DNA of 5,645 nucleotides from contig JAIORR010000262.1 in the NCBI GenBank assembly GCA_021108055.1, positions 1 to 5,645 on the forward strand, in the 5' to 3' direction. The position numbers and the translations under genes are program-made. Position 1 is the first letter of the stretch; every line of letters starts with the position of its first letter. This document shows, piece after piece, positions 5,487-5,645 of the stretch. Below the pieces are notes generated by a model. The model worked only from the letters and a program-made list of their open reading frames with translations, was not told the DNA's origin and did not search any database. This DNA comes from Candidatus Cloacimonadota bacterium. Lineage in GTDB: Bacteria; Cloacimonadota; Cloacimonadia; Cloacimonadales; TCS61.

Positions 5487-5515
5487 AATATCTACCCTTA
5501 CAAAGGGGAACTTTC
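5480..5515 (-). terminator. Hairpin after the exported-protein gene (weak terminator candidate)
   Basis: On the minus strand GAAAGTT (5515-5509) pairs with AACTTTC (5486-5480), and inside it CCCTT (5507-5503) pairs with AAGGG (5499-5495) around a 3-nt loop. An asymmetric internal loop (1 against 8 nt) separates the two stems. The hairpin begins at the last base of the upstream stop codon, which fits a 3'-end structure. There is no U-run after it on the minus strand, so Rho-independent termination is doubtful. It may instead be part of the obgE leader switch described separately. Confidence 0.35.
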
Positions 5516-5645
5516 TATTTTAGCAATAAACATTTATTTGCTGCGATGTTTTTGTTATTAACTTTCAATTTATAGAAATAAATTCCTGAACTCACAGGTT
5601 TATTGTTTTCATCCGTTCCATCCCAGATAATTGAAGATTGTCCTT
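5515..5645 (-). CDS. C-terminal end of a secreted/surface protein with FlgD-like Ig / sorting tail (5' part outside window)
   Basis: Reading the minus strand from the window edge gives 42 residues and a TAG stop at 5517-5515. The peptide begins GQSSIIWDGTDENN and ends in GIYFYKLK followed about 12 residues later by KCLLLK. The pattern 'WDG(T/K)D..G..V.SGIY.Y.L' with a basic-aliphatic end is the last beta-strands of the FlgD-type Ig-like domain. This domain sits at the C-terminus of many large exported proteins in Cloacimonadota, Marinimicrobia, Fibrobacterota and relatives, and resembles type IX secretion sorting tails. The catalytic or adhesive part lies beyond the window, so no function can be given. 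The gene is oriented the same way as obgE but is separated by a 112-nt leader, so it is probably a different transcription unit. I am confident of the tail family, but export through a type IX system is only inferred. Confidence 0.85.
   Translation of the reverse strand, partial: GQSSIIWDGTDENNKPVSSGIYFYKLKVNNKNIAANKCLLLK

Noticed and set aside
5480..5515. Strong Rho-independent terminator between the exported-protein gene and obgE
   Set aside because: No U-run follows the stem on the minus strand and the stem has a large internal loop, so it is listed only as a weak candidate.

Overview
All genes in this A+T-rich window lie on the minus strand, so transcription runs from high to low coordinates. 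In that order they are: the last 42 codons of a secreted or surface protein with a FlgD-like/type-IX-style C-terminal tail (cut by the window edge); obgE (ribosome-assembly GTPase); a short ORF6N-domain remnant; an ORF6N protein with a phospholipase-D-like nuclease domain; a type II glycerate kinase; a D-2-hydroxyacid dehydrogenase of the glyoxylate/hydroxypyruvate reductase type; and dprA (DNA processing/transformation protein). From obgE to dprA the genes are nearly contiguous: neighbours overlap by 11 or 7 nt or are separated by 1 to 4 nt. This implies one operon with translational coupling. I see no + strand gene.

Organism: the ending 'W-D-G-T-D-E-N...GIYFYKLK...LLLK' is the kind of FlgD-Ig/sorting tail common in Cloacimonadota and in related FCB-type lineages (Marinimicrobia, Fibrobacterota, KSB1-like). 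With A+T-rich DNA and an Obg that lacks the OCT domain, my best guess is a Cloacimonadota-like uncultured bacterium. This is inference, not proof.

Region by region: 5515-5645 holds the tail of the exported protein. 5403-5514 is the only real intergenic leader. It carries a candidate sigma-70 promoter, a hairpin, and an 11-bp inverted repeat that competes with that hairpin just before the obgE ribosome-binding site. 4395-5402 is obgE. 3276-4401 is a lower-G+C, phage-type ORF6N cassette that exactly fills the gap between obgE and the glycerate kinase gene. 1171-3274 is a two-gene glycerate module: the reductase interconverts hydroxypyruvate or glyoxylate with D-glycerate or glycolate, and the kinase passes D-glycerate to 2-phosphoglycerate and central metabolism. 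83-1168 is dprA, followed by an imperfect 12-bp hairpin.

The most unusual signal is a pair of 27-nt near-palindromes with the same geometry (13-nt arms, one central base) and a shared GTCGCAA/TTGYGAC-type core. One lies in each ORF6N copy, at the homologous place, but the two are read in different reading frames. In the truncated copy the family similarity stops right at this palindrome. In the full copy it lies inside the ORF6N domain. This looks like selection or mobility at the DNA level (recombination hot spot, inserted repeat or autoregulatory operator) rather than protein conservation.
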